Assembly: GCA_027532555.1 (NCBI GenBank)
Contig: JAPZTJ010000023.1
Location: 1 to 64,000, forward strand
Length of the DNA: 64,000 bases
Reading direction: 5' to 3'
Source of the DNA: Aquidulcibacter sp.
GTDB taxonomy: Bacteria > Pseudomonadota > Alphaproteobacteria > Caulobacterales > Aquidulcibacteraceae
The translations under genes were made by a program, and so were the position numbers. Each line of letters begins with the position of its first letter. Within the stretch, counting starts at the first letter, position 1. This document shows positions 39,493 through 49,920 of the stretch, piece after piece. The notes beneath the pieces were generated by a model, which was not told the DNA's origin, did not search any database, and worked only from the letters and a program-made list of their open reading frames with translations.

Positions 39493-39960
39493 ATGAAGCC
39501 ACTCAATCTTGAGTCCTATCTGCCCTACCGATTGAGCGTAGCCTCCAACAAGGTCAGCGCGCTAATCTCAAAAGCCTATGAAGCGCGGTTTGGGCTGACC
39601 ATCCCACAATGGCGCTTGCTAGCCATCCTCTCTGAAGGCCAACCCTTGTCGCAGCAAACCTTGGTCAGCCGCACGGCGATGGACAAGGTAACCGTGAGCC
39701 GCGCCGCACAAGCCCTAATCACGCGTGGTCTTGTCCAGTCCAAGCCCAGCGATAAAGACCGCCGGGCAGTGGAATTAAGCCTAACTGAAGCTGGCGTTTC
39801 CGTCGTCCAAGATGTGGCCCCGGTCGCACTCGCCTTTGAGAAATCCTTGATCGAGGCCATTGGCGGGCCGGCAGCCGAACGCCTCGATCTGATGCTGCGC
39901 AAGCTGGAAGAACAGGCCGAAAAACTGGCAAAAAAAGCGCGCACCCATCTTGGCAATTAG
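39493..39960 (+). CDS. MarR-family regulator
   Basis: A 155-residue winged-helix regulator. The DNA-binding core reads FGLTIPQWRLLAILSEGQPLSQQTLVSRTAMDKVTVSRAAQALITRGLVQSKPSDKDRRAVELSLTEAG, with the wing at SDKDRR. The ends form the helical dimer interface. It sits between maiA and hppD with gaps of 31 and 45 bases, so it is probably the cluster's own regulator, analogous to HmgR-type repressors of homogentisate pathways in other proteobacteria (which may be of another family). Effector unknown. Confidence 0.9.
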   Translation: MKPLNLESYLPYRLSVASNKVSALISKAYEARFGLTIPQWRLLAILSEGQPLSQQTLVSRTAMDKVTVSRAAQALITRGLVQSKPSDKDRRAVELSLTEAGVSVVQDVAPVALAFEKSLIEAIGGPAAERLDLMLRKLEEQAEKLAKKARTHLGN

Positions 39961-40005
39961 TAACAAATGAAACTATAATGGGGTCTTTCTGAGTTGGAGC
40001 ACCCT

Positions 40006-41082
40006 ATGGCGGATTTGTTTGAAAACCCACTTGGCACCGATGGCTTTGAGTTTGTTGAATTCACCAGTCCTGACCCGGATGCCTTGGCCACCTACTTCCG
40101 CCAATTGGGCTTTACGGCGGTATCGCAGCACCGTTCCAAGAATGTGATCCGATTTAAGCAAGGCGATATCAACTTCATCCTCAATATGGAGCCAGTGGGC
40201 CAAGCGGCAGAGTTTCGTGAACAGCGCGGGCCATCTGCCAATGCGATGGCGTTTCGGGTCAAAGACGCCGCACATGCCTTTCGCGAGGCGATCGCGCGCG
40301 GCGCAGAAGCCGTCGACAGCCCTATCGGACCGATGGAACTAGACATCCCAGCTATCAAGGGCATTGGCGGAGCTTTCATCTATCTGGTTGATCGCTATGG
40401 CGCGCAAAGCATTTACGATGTGGACTTTAAACCCATTCCCGGTGCTGCCGAAGAAGAAGCAATCAATTCGACAGGCCTGACCTATCTCGACCACCTGACC
40501 CACAATGTTTTCCGGGGCAAAATGGATGTGTGGGCAGACTATTATGAGCGCATCTTCAACTTCCGCGAGATCCGCTATTTTGACATTGAAGGCAAAGTCT
40601 CCGGCCTTTTCTCCAAGGCGATGACCAGCCCCTGTGGCAAGATCCGTATCCCCTTGAATGAGAGCAAGGGCGAAGCAGGCAAGACGGACCAGATCGAAGA
40701 ATTCCTGCAGCGCTATAAGGGCGAAGGCATCCAGCACATTGCCATGGGGTCAAGCGACTTGTTGACGACGGTCGATCAATTGCGCGCACGGGGTGTGGAG
40801 TTGCAAGATACCATCGACACCTATTTCGACTTGATCGACACTCGGCTGCCCGGCCATGGCCACGACGTAGAGGCCCTGCGCCAACGCCGGATCTTGATCG
40901 ACGGTGCGCCCAGTGAAGGCCAAGGCCTATTGTTGCAAATCTTTGGCAAGGATGCCGTGGGGCCTATCTTTTTTGAGTTTATCCAGCGAAAAGGAAACGA
41001 GGGCTTTGGCGAAGGCAATTTCAAAGCCCTGTTTGAAAGCATCGAATTGGACCAAATTCGGCGCGGCGTTTTGCAAGGCTAA
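40006..41082 (+). CDS. hppD: 4-Hydroxyphenylpyruvate dioxygenase
   Basis: A 358-residue non-heme iron dioxygenase converting 4-hydroxyphenylpyruvate to homogentisate, with two VOC-fold repeats. The iron ligands are His in LDHLTHNVFRG, His in GIQHIAMGSSD, and Glu in GPIFFEFIQRKGNEGFGEGNF. The ATG at 40006 follows GGAG and gives the common MADLFENPLGTDGFEFVEF start; an upstream in-frame TTG (39994) is rejected. It is the pathway's entry step and is followed closely by a lipoprotein peptidase and a VOC protein. Confidence 0.96.
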   Translation: MADLFENPLGTDGFEFVEFTSPDPDALATYFRQLGFTAVSQHRSKNVIRFKQGDINFILNMEPVGQAAEFREQRGPSANAMAFRVKDAAHAFREAIARGAEAVDSPIGPMELDIPAIKGIGGAFIYLVDRYGAQSIYDVDFKPIPGAAEEEAINSTGLTYLDHLTHNVFRGKMDVWADYYERIFNFREIRYFDIEGKVSGLFSKAMTSPCGKIRIPLNESKGEAGKTDQIEEFLQRYKGEGIQHIAMGSSDLLTTVDQLRARGVELQDTIDTYFDLIDTRLPGHGHDVEALRQRRILIDGAPSEGQGLLLQIFGKDAVGPIFFEFIQRKGNEGFGEGNFKALFESIELDQIRRGVLQG

Positions 41083-41104
41083 GGCCACAGGGGAGCGGTT
41101 AGGA

Positions 41105-42220
41105 ATGGGAAAATCAGGGGCGCTCTGCGGTATCGCTGTTCTGAGTATGGCACTGGGTGCGTGCACCATGACCACCCAAATGGGGGACGGTCCGGAAAAG
41201 ACCCGCACCTTCCTCGCCACTCCGCCTGCCCCTATTCCCGCTTGGTCGATAGCGATTCATGGCGGGGCTGGCGTGATTGAACGCAAAGACCTGACGCCCG
41301 AACAAGACAAAGCGTATCGTGCTGCCTTAGCAGAAGCGATCGAGATTGGTGCCAGCATCTTGCGTAAGGGTGGCGATGGCATCGACGCCGTAGAAGCCAC
41401 TGCCCAATATCTAGAAGACAATCCCTTGTTCAACGCCGGCCGCGGTGCCGCCATTGATGCATCTGGCAAGGCGACTTTGGATGCAGCCATCATGGTGGGG
41501 CCGGGCCTGAAGGCTGGTGCCGTTGCTGGCATGTTGACAACAAGGCACCCGATCAGTGCCGCGCGTGCTGTCATGGAAAAGACCCCGCATGTGTTTCTGA
41601 TTGGTGACGGTGCCGATCAATTCGCGCGTGAACAAGGCCTCGAGCAAGTGCCCAACACTTTCTTCCTGACTGCCCGGCGCTGGCAAATTCTGGAAGAAGT
41701 CCTGACTGAACAGAAAATGCCGATCCCGCCGAAGCCCGCTGGTCTCAATAATGATGGCCCCGTGCGCTCTGGCCCCAATGCCGCCAAGTCCGGCGAAGCG
41801 CGCTTTGGCACCATTGGCATTGTGGTTCGTGACACTAAAGGCGTGTTGGTCGCAGGCACTTCGACGGGCGGCCTGACAGGCAAAAAATGGGGCCGCGTCG
41901 GCGATGTGCCAGTGATTGGGGCCGGCACCTACGCCACCCCAACTTGCGCCGTCTCCGGCACGGGGACGGGCGAATACTTCATCCGCTTGGGTGTTGCCCG
42001 CGCGATTTGCGACAAGGCGGCTGAGCCCGGTGTGACCCTGCAGGATGCAGCCGATGCTGTCATGAAAAAGGATCTCACCGCTTTGGGTGGCGATGGCGGC
42101 GTCATCGTCGTCAATGCCCGGGGTCAAACCGTTTCCAGTATGAACACACAGGGCATGTACCGCGCGCAGATGAGTGCGGTTAGTCCGGCGCGTGTCGCGA
42201 TCTATGCGGACGAAAATTAA
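41105..42220 (+). CDS. Isoaspartyl peptidase/L-asparaginase, lipoprotein form
   Basis: A 371-residue Ntn-hydrolase of the plant-type asparaginase family. The N-terminus (MGKSGALCGIAVLSMALGAC) is a lipoprotein signal peptide with the lipobox LGAC, so it is expected to be membrane-anchored and periplasmic. Self-cleavage would free the nucleophile Thr in EARFGTIGIVVRD. SIAIHGGAGVIER, NPLFNAGRGAAIDASGKATLDAAIMVG and the small-subunit GTSTGGLTGKKWGRVGDVPVIGAGTYA blocks are all present. It lies 22 bases after hppD, so it is likely co-transcribed with tyrosine genes, an odd partner. Confidence 0.93.
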   Translation: MGKSGALCGIAVLSMALGACTMTTQMGDGPEKTRTFLATPPAPIPAWSIAIHGGAGVIERKDLTPEQDKAYRAALAEAIEIGASILRKGGDGIDAVEATAQYLEDNPLFNAGRGAAIDASGKATLDAAIMVGPGLKAGAVAGMLTTRHPISAARAVMEKTPHVFLIGDGADQFAREQGLEQVPNTFFLTARRWQILEEVLTEQKMPIPPKPAGLNNDGPVRSGPNAAKSGEARFGTIGIVVRDTKGVLVAGTSTGGLTGKKWGRVGDVPVIGAGTYATPTCAVSGTGTGEYFIRLGVARAICDKAAEPGVTLQDAADAVMKKDLTALGGDGGVIVVNARGQTVSSMNTQGMYRAQMSAVSPARVAIYADEN

Positions 42221-42235
42221 GAGGCAGGAGCAAAT

Positions 42236-42796
42236 ATGAGCCAGCTTTTGGGTATTCATCACGTCGCCTATCGCTGCCGTGATGCCAAGGAGACAGTGGA
42301 ATTCTATCACGACGTTTTGGGCATGGACTTCCAAATCGCCTTTGCTGAAGACCATGTTCCCTCAACCGGGGCCTATGACCCCTATATGCACGTCTTTCTT
42401 GATGCAGGCGGCGGCAATGTGTTGGCCTTCTTTGAGCTGCCGGAGCAGCCTGACATGGGCCGCGACCCCAATACGCCGGAATGGGTGCAGCACATCGCCT
42501 TCAAGGTCGCCAATGAAGAAGCACTTCTGGCTGGCAAGGCCCGCGCCGAGGCGCGCGGTTGTTCGGTGATCGGCCCGACTGACCATGGTATTTTCCGCTC
42601 CATCTATTTCTTTGACCCCAATGGGCACAGGCTAGAATTGGCCCATGATACCGGCACCGCGGCGGAGTTGACCGAACTGCGGCGTGTGGCCCCAGACATG
42701 CTGGACGAATGGTCCAAGACGAAAAAGGCCCCCCGCCATGCCGACTGGCTGCATGCAAAGGCTCGCGCCAGCCATAAGAATCCAGACCCTGCTTAG
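42236..42796 (+). CDS. VOC-family (glyoxalase-fold) protein
   Basis: A 186-residue protein with one vicinal-oxygen-chelate domain: LLGIHHVAYRCRDAKETVEFYHDVLGMDF at the start (metal His in GIHHVAYR), VQHIAFKVANEEALL, and IYFFDPNGHRLELAHDTG, whose Glu is the usual third ligand. It could be a dioxygenase or isomerase acting on an aromatic pathway compound; by position it could stand in for a missing step, but a VOC homogentisate dioxygenase is not a known type, so that stays speculative. GGCAGGAG precedes the ATG, 15 bases after the asparaginase stop. Confidence 0.88.
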   Translation: MSQLLGIHHVAYRCRDAKETVEFYHDVLGMDFQIAFAEDHVPSTGAYDPYMHVFLDAGGGNVLAFFELPEQPDMGRDPNTPEWVQHIAFKVANEEALLAGKARAEARGCSVIGPTDHGIFRSIYFFDPNGHRLELAHDTGTAAELTELRRVAPDMLDEWSKTKKAPRHADWLHAKARASHKNPDPA

Positions 42797-42833
42797 AGAT
42801 ACGCTGGGACCAACCAGCCAATAGGAAACGCTC

Positions 42834-43838
42834 ATGAAACTTGCTTCTTTAAAGTCCGGGCGTGATGGACGCCTCGTCGTCGTCTCGTCCGACCTCAATT
42901 ATTGCACCGACGCAGGTTTGATCGCCCCAACCCTGCAAGCGGCTCTAGACGACTGGGCACGTTGTGGCCCCGCCCTGCAGACCTTGAGCGAGGCCCTTGA
43001 ACGTGGCGCGGTGCCAACTGAGCGCTTTCATGAACGCGAAGCCCATTCGCCACTGCCACGCGCCTATCAATGGGCCGATGGCTCGGCCTATGTGAACCAT
43101 GTCCAATTGGTGCGCCAAGCCCGTGGCGCGGAGATGCCAGACAGCTTCTGGACGGACCCCTTGATGTATCAAGGCGGCTCTGACGACTTCTTGCCGCCAC
43201 GATCGCCCATCATGCTCGCCGATGAGACCTGGGGCTGTGACCTTGAAGCCGAAGTGGCCGTCATCACCACCGATGTGCCACAAGGCATCAGCGCAGAGGC
43301 TGCACGCGATCACATTGCGCTTGTCTGCTTGGTCAATGATGTCAGCCTGCGCAATCTGATCCCCAACGAATTGGCCAAGGGCTTTGGCTTCTTCCAAGCC
43401 AAGCCCGCCAGCGCCTTTTCCCCCGTCGCGGTCACACCAGAAAGCCTAGGACCGCTCTGGGACGGCGGGAAACTGCATGTCACGTTAAGCGTCGACCTCG
43501 ATGCCGCGCCGCTGGGCCGGGCTGAAACAGGCTTGGATATGACCTTCGATTTCGGTCAATTAATCGCCCATGCCGCCCGCACCCGTAACCTCTGCGCTGG
43601 CACCATCATCGGCTCTGGCACCGTCTCCAACCGCGACGCAGCAGGTGGCCCAGGTAAGCCAATCGCTGAAGGTGGTCTTGGCTATTCCTGCTTGGCAGAA
43701 GTCCGCGTCGTGGAAACCATCCTCCACGGAGCCGCCAAAACGCCCTTCCTCAAACACGGCCAAGTCGTGCGCATTTGGGCCGATGACGCCAAGGGCCACT
43801 CCATCTTTGGGGCGATTGAACAGAAGGTGGTTGGGTAG
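42834..43838 (+). CDS. Fumarylacetoacetase-family hydrolase
   Basis: A 334-residue FAH-family protein that would cleave fumarylacetoacetate to fumarate and acetoacetate. The family core is DFLPPRSPIMLADETWGCDLEAEVAVIT (metal-site acidic residues), then ALVCLVNDVSLRNLIPNELAKGFGFFQAKPASAFSPVAVTPE, and the late block LCAGTIIGSGTVSNRDAAGGPGKPIAEGGLGYSCLAEVR. It ends the cluster, 38 bases after the VOC gene, consistent with the last step of the homogentisate pathway. The symbol fahA fits the context but is left out because the family has many activities. Confidence 0.92.
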   Translation: MKLASLKSGRDGRLVVVSSDLNYCTDAGLIAPTLQAALDDWARCGPALQTLSEALERGAVPTERFHEREAHSPLPRAYQWADGSAYVNHVQLVRQARGAEMPDSFWTDPLMYQGGSDDFLPPRSPIMLADETWGCDLEAEVAVITTDVPQGISAEAARDHIALVCLVNDVSLRNLIPNELAKGFGFFQAKPASAFSPVAVTPESLGPLWDGGKLHVTLSVDLDAAPLGRAETGLDMTFDFGQLIAHAARTRNLCAGTIIGSGTVSNRDAAGGPGKPIAEGGLGYSCLAEVRVVETILHGAAKTPFLKHGQVVRIWADDAKGHSIFGAIEQKVVG

Positions 43839-43858
43839 GAGTCCAAACGCTGTGCATG

Positions 43859-43949
43859 TCCATCCCCGCCGAAGCGATAGCGCAGAGCGGGGACCCCGGT
43901 GGACTTTGCGGCACGGGGTCCCGGATCGGCTGACGCCGTCCGGGATGAC
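43859..43949. repeat. REP-like intergenic palindromic element
   Basis: A compound inverted repeat. GGGGACCCCG pairs with CGGGGTCCC (43890-43899 with 43914-43922), followed at once by CCGGATCGGC-TGAC-GCCGTCCGG. Its reverse strand starts GTCATCCCGGACGGC, the typical start of dispersed intergenic elements in alphaproteobacterial genomes (often mistranslated as VIPDG...). It lies just after the fumarylacetoacetase stop, where such elements act as 3' mRNA structure. I see no second copy in this window. Confidence 0.6.
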
Positions 43950-44046
43950 ACAGCTTTTGTTGATACCCCCCAACACCTTCAGCCCCGCGCGGAAAACCAC
44001 CGGGGGTGCACCTTGTTGCCCGAAGGCAGAGGGGCCGGGGCGCGTG

Positions 44047-44337
44047 GTGTGCGCCAGATGAGGTGGGCCAGATTAACGGACTGGCCCGGAATACGACGCA
44101 TGCCGTGCGCCCCGGCTGAAATAAGTCTGTGTGCCCAAGGGAGGATCATGAGCCCTCCTCGGTGGTGACATTGCCCCCGCCTGTACATGAAGACCTTTTA
44201 ACGAGTGGGTTTAGAACCCACTCAAGGAGATCCCGCGAGTTTTGTTTCAAGCCTATTGAAAGACTTGACCTCCGGCTTCACACGGCAGTCGGTCTTGAGC
44301 ACACCGGGCATGAGGACGAGCTAATCCTCATGAAAAC
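44047..44337 (+). other. Hairpin-rich stretch, possible group II intron fragment
   Basis: The stretch begins GTGTGCGCCAG, close to the 5' consensus of bacterial group II introns (GUGYG), and has perfect hairpins: GGGCCAG/CTGGCCC (44065-44087), GAGTGGGTT-TAG-AACCCACTC (44203-44223) and CATGAGGA/TCCTCATG (44309-44332). No maturase frame and no domain V motif (AGC...GAAA...GUUC) could be found, so at most the 5' part survives. Alternatively it is an unrelated structured RNA. The call rests on shape and the 5' bases only. Confidence 0.3.
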
Positions 44338-44776
44338 ACGAAGCAGCCACGTCTGCCCCGATTAACCCCGCTTACCCATCCCCAACCGGTGTCACCGCTG
44401 CAGCAACAACGCCCTCTCGTCGGAGATGGGCTTAGGTTATGCGAGGCGTCATCAGAGGGGGATAAGTTTTGTTCTGTCCGCTGCAATATCCTCGCCGAAA
44501 CTGGTGCCGCGCTCCACCCCCAAGGATCTTGCGGTACAAGATCTGGGACTCCATTGACGCCGTCAGCGATAACATGCCCAAAACCCTGAAACCCATCATA
44601 GACCTTTAACCATTTCCGCGCTAAAGCAGCCACGCTGCCGGACACGGTGGCAAACCGCCGGTCGATACGCCGCTCACAAGCGCGCGACCCTTGCGGGCGA
44701 AATTTGGTTTGCTTGTTAGCCGCTGGTTAAGGGCAATCCAGTGATGATCAACTCGCTCGAACAAAGGACGGCTACC

Positions 44777-47461
<2,685 letters not shown>

Positions 47462-47483
47462 GGTATCAAATCCAGCTAGAAAT

Positions 47484-47516
47484 GGGGCCTTCTGACGTCG
47501 TCAGAGGGCCCTTTTC
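47484..47516 (+). terminator. Terminator after acnA
   Basis: Imperfect stem around TCTGAC-GTC-GTCAGA (47491-47505), extended by GGGCC/GGGCCC, followed by TTTT at 47512-47515, about 23 bases after the acnA stop. Confidence 0.85.
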
Positions 47517-47662
47517 ATGCCGCACCAGGACTTCTCATCCACGGCATGACGAAACCTTACCAATCATTCATCAGGACAGGCCTTTATTTTGCTGGGCCGC
47601 ACTCCTAAGTGGAGTCTCGAACGCCGGAACGGGAACCAATTCCCTGCCCCGACGCTCCTACT

Positions 47663-47697
47663 ATTACCCGACTTACAAGGGTAATTCTTTTGGGGAG
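47663..47697 (+). promoter_or_regulatory. Hairpin just before the rpoH ribosome-binding site
   Basis: ATTACCC (47663-47669) pairs with GGGTAAT (47679-47685) over a 9-base loop; TCTTTT follows and then the Shine-Dalgarno GGGGAG at 47692-47697, eight bases before the rpoH ATG. It could regulate access to the site. No ROSE-type motif is seen, so a thermometer role is only a guess. Confidence 0.4.
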
Positions 47698-47704
47698 TGG
47701 ACCT

Positions 47705-48589
47705 ATGACTCGCGCACTCGCGCTTAATGTTGGGCCAGAACTGGGCCTTCAGCGGTATCTCACAGAGATCCGTAAATTTCCTATGCTGCATAAGGACGAG
47801 GAATATATGCTCGCCAAGCGCTGGCGTGAGCATGAAGATACTGGTGCGGCAGAAAAGCTTGTGACCAGCCATTTGCGCCTCGTGGCGAAGATGGCGATGG
47901 GTTATCGCGGCTATGGCCTGCCTGTGGCGGAAGTCATTTCTGAAGGCAATATCGGTCTGATGCAGGCGGTTAAAAAGTTTGACCCTGAAAAGGGCTTCCG
48001 CTTGGCAACCTATGCCATGTGGTGGATCCGCGCTTCGATTCAGGAATATGTGCTGCGCTCTTGGTCCTTGGTCAAAATGGGTACCACGGCTGCGCAAAAG
48101 AAGTTGTTCTTCAACCTCCGCCGCATGAAATCGAAGATGCAGGCGATTGAGGAAGGCGATCTGAAGCCGGAAGACGTGAATTATATCGCGACCCAATTGG
48201 CTGTTACGAACGACGAAGTCATCTCGATGAACCGTCGGCTGTCGGGCCCCGATGCCTCGCTTAACGTTCGCGTCGGCGAAGATGGTGGCGGGGAATGGCA
48301 GGATTGGCTGGCTTCGGATGAGGAAAGCGCTGAAACCGAATATGCCGAGCGCGAAGAGCATGATGAGCGCATGATCTTGTTGAACCAAGCCTTGTCGACC
48401 TTGAACGAGCGTGAACAGCACATCATCCGCGAGCGTCGCTTGCGCGATGATCCCGTGACGCTGGAAGACCTCGCCGATCAATATGGCGTCAGCCGTGAAC
48501 GCATCCGCCAGATCGAAGTGCGTGCGTTTGAAAAAATGCAAGCCGCGATCAAAAAGGCAGCACTGGAAAGTGGCTTAATCGCCGCCTGA
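47705..48589 (+). CDS. rpoH: RNA polymerase sigma factor RpoH (sigma-32)
   Basis: A 294-residue heat-shock sigma factor. Region 2 reads LVTSHLRLVAKMAMGYRGYGLPVAEVISEGNIGLMQAVKKFDPEKGFRLATYAMWWIRASIQEYVLRSWSLVK, the RpoH box follows as AAQKKLFFNLRRMKSKM (needed for core binding and regulation), and region 4 is TLEDLADQYGVSRERIRQIEVRAFEKMQ. The ATG at 47705 has GGGGAG; a long upstream extension of the frame has no sigma homology. It lies between acnA and a GH53 gene and is alone in its unit, with terminators on each side. Confidence 0.97.
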   Translation: MTRALALNVGPELGLQRYLTEIRKFPMLHKDEEYMLAKRWREHEDTGAAEKLVTSHLRLVAKMAMGYRGYGLPVAEVISEGNIGLMQAVKKFDPEKGFRLATYAMWWIRASIQEYVLRSWSLVKMGTTAAQKKLFFNLRRMKSKMQAIEEGDLKPEDVNYIATQLAVTNDEVISMNRRLSGPDASLNVRVGEDGGGEWQDWLASDEESAETEYAEREEHDERMILLNQALSTLNEREQHIIRERRLRDDPVTLEDLADQYGVSRERIRQIEVRAFEKMQAAIKKAALESGLIAA

Positions 48590-48612
48590 TTTTGGTAGGC
48601 GCAACAGCTTAT

Positions 48613-48639
48613 CCGCTCTATCTAACTCAGATAGAGCGG
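48613..48639 (+). terminator. Hairpin after rpoH
   Basis: Perfect 11-base stem CCGCTCTATCT/AGATAGAGCGG with a five-base loop, 24 bases past the rpoH stop. The following GCGTTGCTTG is only weakly T-rich, so termination may be partial, with some read-through into the GH53 gene. Confidence 0.75.
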
Positions 48640-48706
48640 GCGTTGCTTGAATTCCTTGCACGCTAAAGCATTGAATGGTCATCTAGCCGCTTCAAGGAGT
48701 GGGTGC

Positions 48707-49870
48707 ATGACTTTTTCTAGGCGACAGGCACTGGCCGCAGGGCTCGGACTTTTGACCTCCAGCGGGCTTATCCGCACAGGCTTTGCAGCGCCGGCACAAC
48801 AGCCCAATCATCCAGATTTCTACTTCGGTGCCGACCTGTCTTATGTGAATGAGATGGAAGATTGCGGCGCGGTCTATCGCCAAGGCGGCAAGCGCGTTGA
48901 CCCCTATCAATTGTTTGCCGACACCGGCCATAATCTGGTGCGTCTGCGCTTGTGGAATAATCCAGACTGGACGACCTACAGCACTTTTGACGATGTGCGC
49001 CGTTCGATGCGTCGGGCCAAGGCGAGCGGGCAGGATGTCCTGTTGGACTTTCACTATTCCGACGATTGGGCCGATGGCGACAAACAATGGATACCAAAGG
49101 CTTGGGAGAACATTCCAACCACAGAAGGCCTCGCCGCAGCCGTCTATCAATTCACCTTTGAAACGCTGACCAAGCTCGCCAGCGAGGGCCTGATGCCGCA
49201 CATGGTCCAAGTCGGCAACGAAACCAATAAAGAAATGATGGGCCGTAAGGATTGGAAATGGGAGACCCGCACGACGGATTGGGTCCGCAACGCCGCTTTG
49301 TTCAACGCCGGGATCAAGGCAGTGCGCGATGCCGGCAAGGCCACAGGTACCGACCCAAAAATCATGCTGCACATTGCCCAGCCTGAAAATGCAGAACCAT
49401 GGTTTGCCAAGGCCGCTGAGGCTGGCGTAACCGACTTTGATTACATCGGCCTGTCCTATTATCGTAAGTGGTCTACCCAAGGCTTAGATGGCCTCAATGC
49501 CGCGATCAAACGCTTAACCGCCACCTACAAAGCCAAAGTGATTGTGGTTGAAACCTCTTATCCCTGGACCAATGACGGGGTCGATGAGGCCGCAAATCTT
49601 CTGGGTCCTGACACCTTGATCAAGGAATATCCCGCCACACCGAATGACCAATTGCGCTATCTGGTCGACTTGACCCAAGGGGTGATCAGCCATGGTGGTG
49701 TCGGCGTGGTCTATTGGGAGCCCGCTTGGGTCTCTACCTCGTGCAAGACGCGCTGGGGCACAGGTTCGCATTGGGAGAATGCAACCTTTTTTGATTTCAA
49801 GCGCGGCAATGAGGCCCTGCCCGCCTTTGGCTATGTCCGCCATCCTTATGTATGGCCAAAAAAGTCCTGA
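48707..49870 (+). CDS. Glycoside hydrolase family 53 (endo-beta-1,4-galactanase)
   Basis: A 387-residue exported galactanase that cleaves beta-1,4-galactan or arabinogalactan of plant cell walls. The Tat-like signal is TFSRRQALAAGLGLLTSSGL. Family motifs are FYFGADLSYVNEMEDCGAVY, NLVRLRLWNNP, VLLDFHYSDDWADGDKQWIPKAW, the acid/base Glu in MVQVGNETNKEMM and the nucleophile Glu in IVVETSYPW. The ATG at 48707 has AAGGAG; an upstream in-frame TTG is rejected. No galactan porter adjoins it, though TonB receptors and the OprB porin occur elsewhere in the window. Confidence 0.93.
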   Translation: MTFSRRQALAAGLGLLTSSGLIRTGFAAPAQQPNHPDFYFGADLSYVNEMEDCGAVYRQGGKRVDPYQLFADTGHNLVRLRLWNNPDWTTYSTFDDVRRSMRRAKASGQDVLLDFHYSDDWADGDKQWIPKAWENIPTTEGLAAAVYQFTFETLTKLASEGLMPHMVQVGNETNKEMMGRKDWKWETRTTDWVRNAALFNAGIKAVRDAGKATGTDPKIMLHIAQPENAEPWFAKAAEAGVTDFDYIGLSYYRKWSTQGLDGLNAAIKRLTATYKAKVIVVETSYPWTNDGVDEAANLLGPDTLIKEYPATPNDQLRYLVDLTQGVISHGGVGVVYWEPAWVSTSCKTRWGTGSHWENATFFDFKRGNEALPAFGYVRHPYVWPKKS

Positions 49871-49920
49871 ATTTGTGGTTACGCAGCCTTTCCTTAACCC
49901 CTATCGGTTAGGGTGAGGGC

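Larger units (their letters stand above)
43839..44776. other. Gene-free island with repeats and hairpins before acnA
   Basis: The largest gap in the window (938 bases). It holds a REP-like element near its left end, several strong hairpins from 44065 to 44332, a short stretch whose translation is low-complexity (44328-44480, reading LSPSPTRG-like on the minus strand), and the acnA promoter region near its right end. I see no convincing protein gene. Open frames on both strands here have poor codon character and no ribosome sites. Confidence 0.7.

Noticed and set aside
40904-41104. Upstream extension of the asparaginase gene
   Set aside because: It would overlap the end of hppD by 180 bases; the lipoprotein signal begins exactly at ATG 41105.
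43560-44000. Open minus-strand frame of 146 codons
   Set aside because: It runs through the REP-like element (translation with VIPDG...SGTP...) and into the fumarylacetoacetase gene in antisense; a well-known artefact of such repeats.
44129-44365. Open plus-strand frame in the structured island
   Set aside because: It crosses three hairpins and has no domain or ribosome site; better explained as structured RNA.
44328-44645. Open minus-strand frame of 105 codons before acnA
   Set aside because: GTG start without ribosome site; half of it is LSPSPTRG-type low-complexity translation of intergenic repeats. No conserved domain seen.
44047-44650. tmRNA, RNase P RNA or cobalamin riboswitch in the gap before acnA
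   Set aside because: None of the hallmark sequences (tmRNA tag or T-arm, GAGGAAAGTCC of RNase P, B12 box) was found on either strand.
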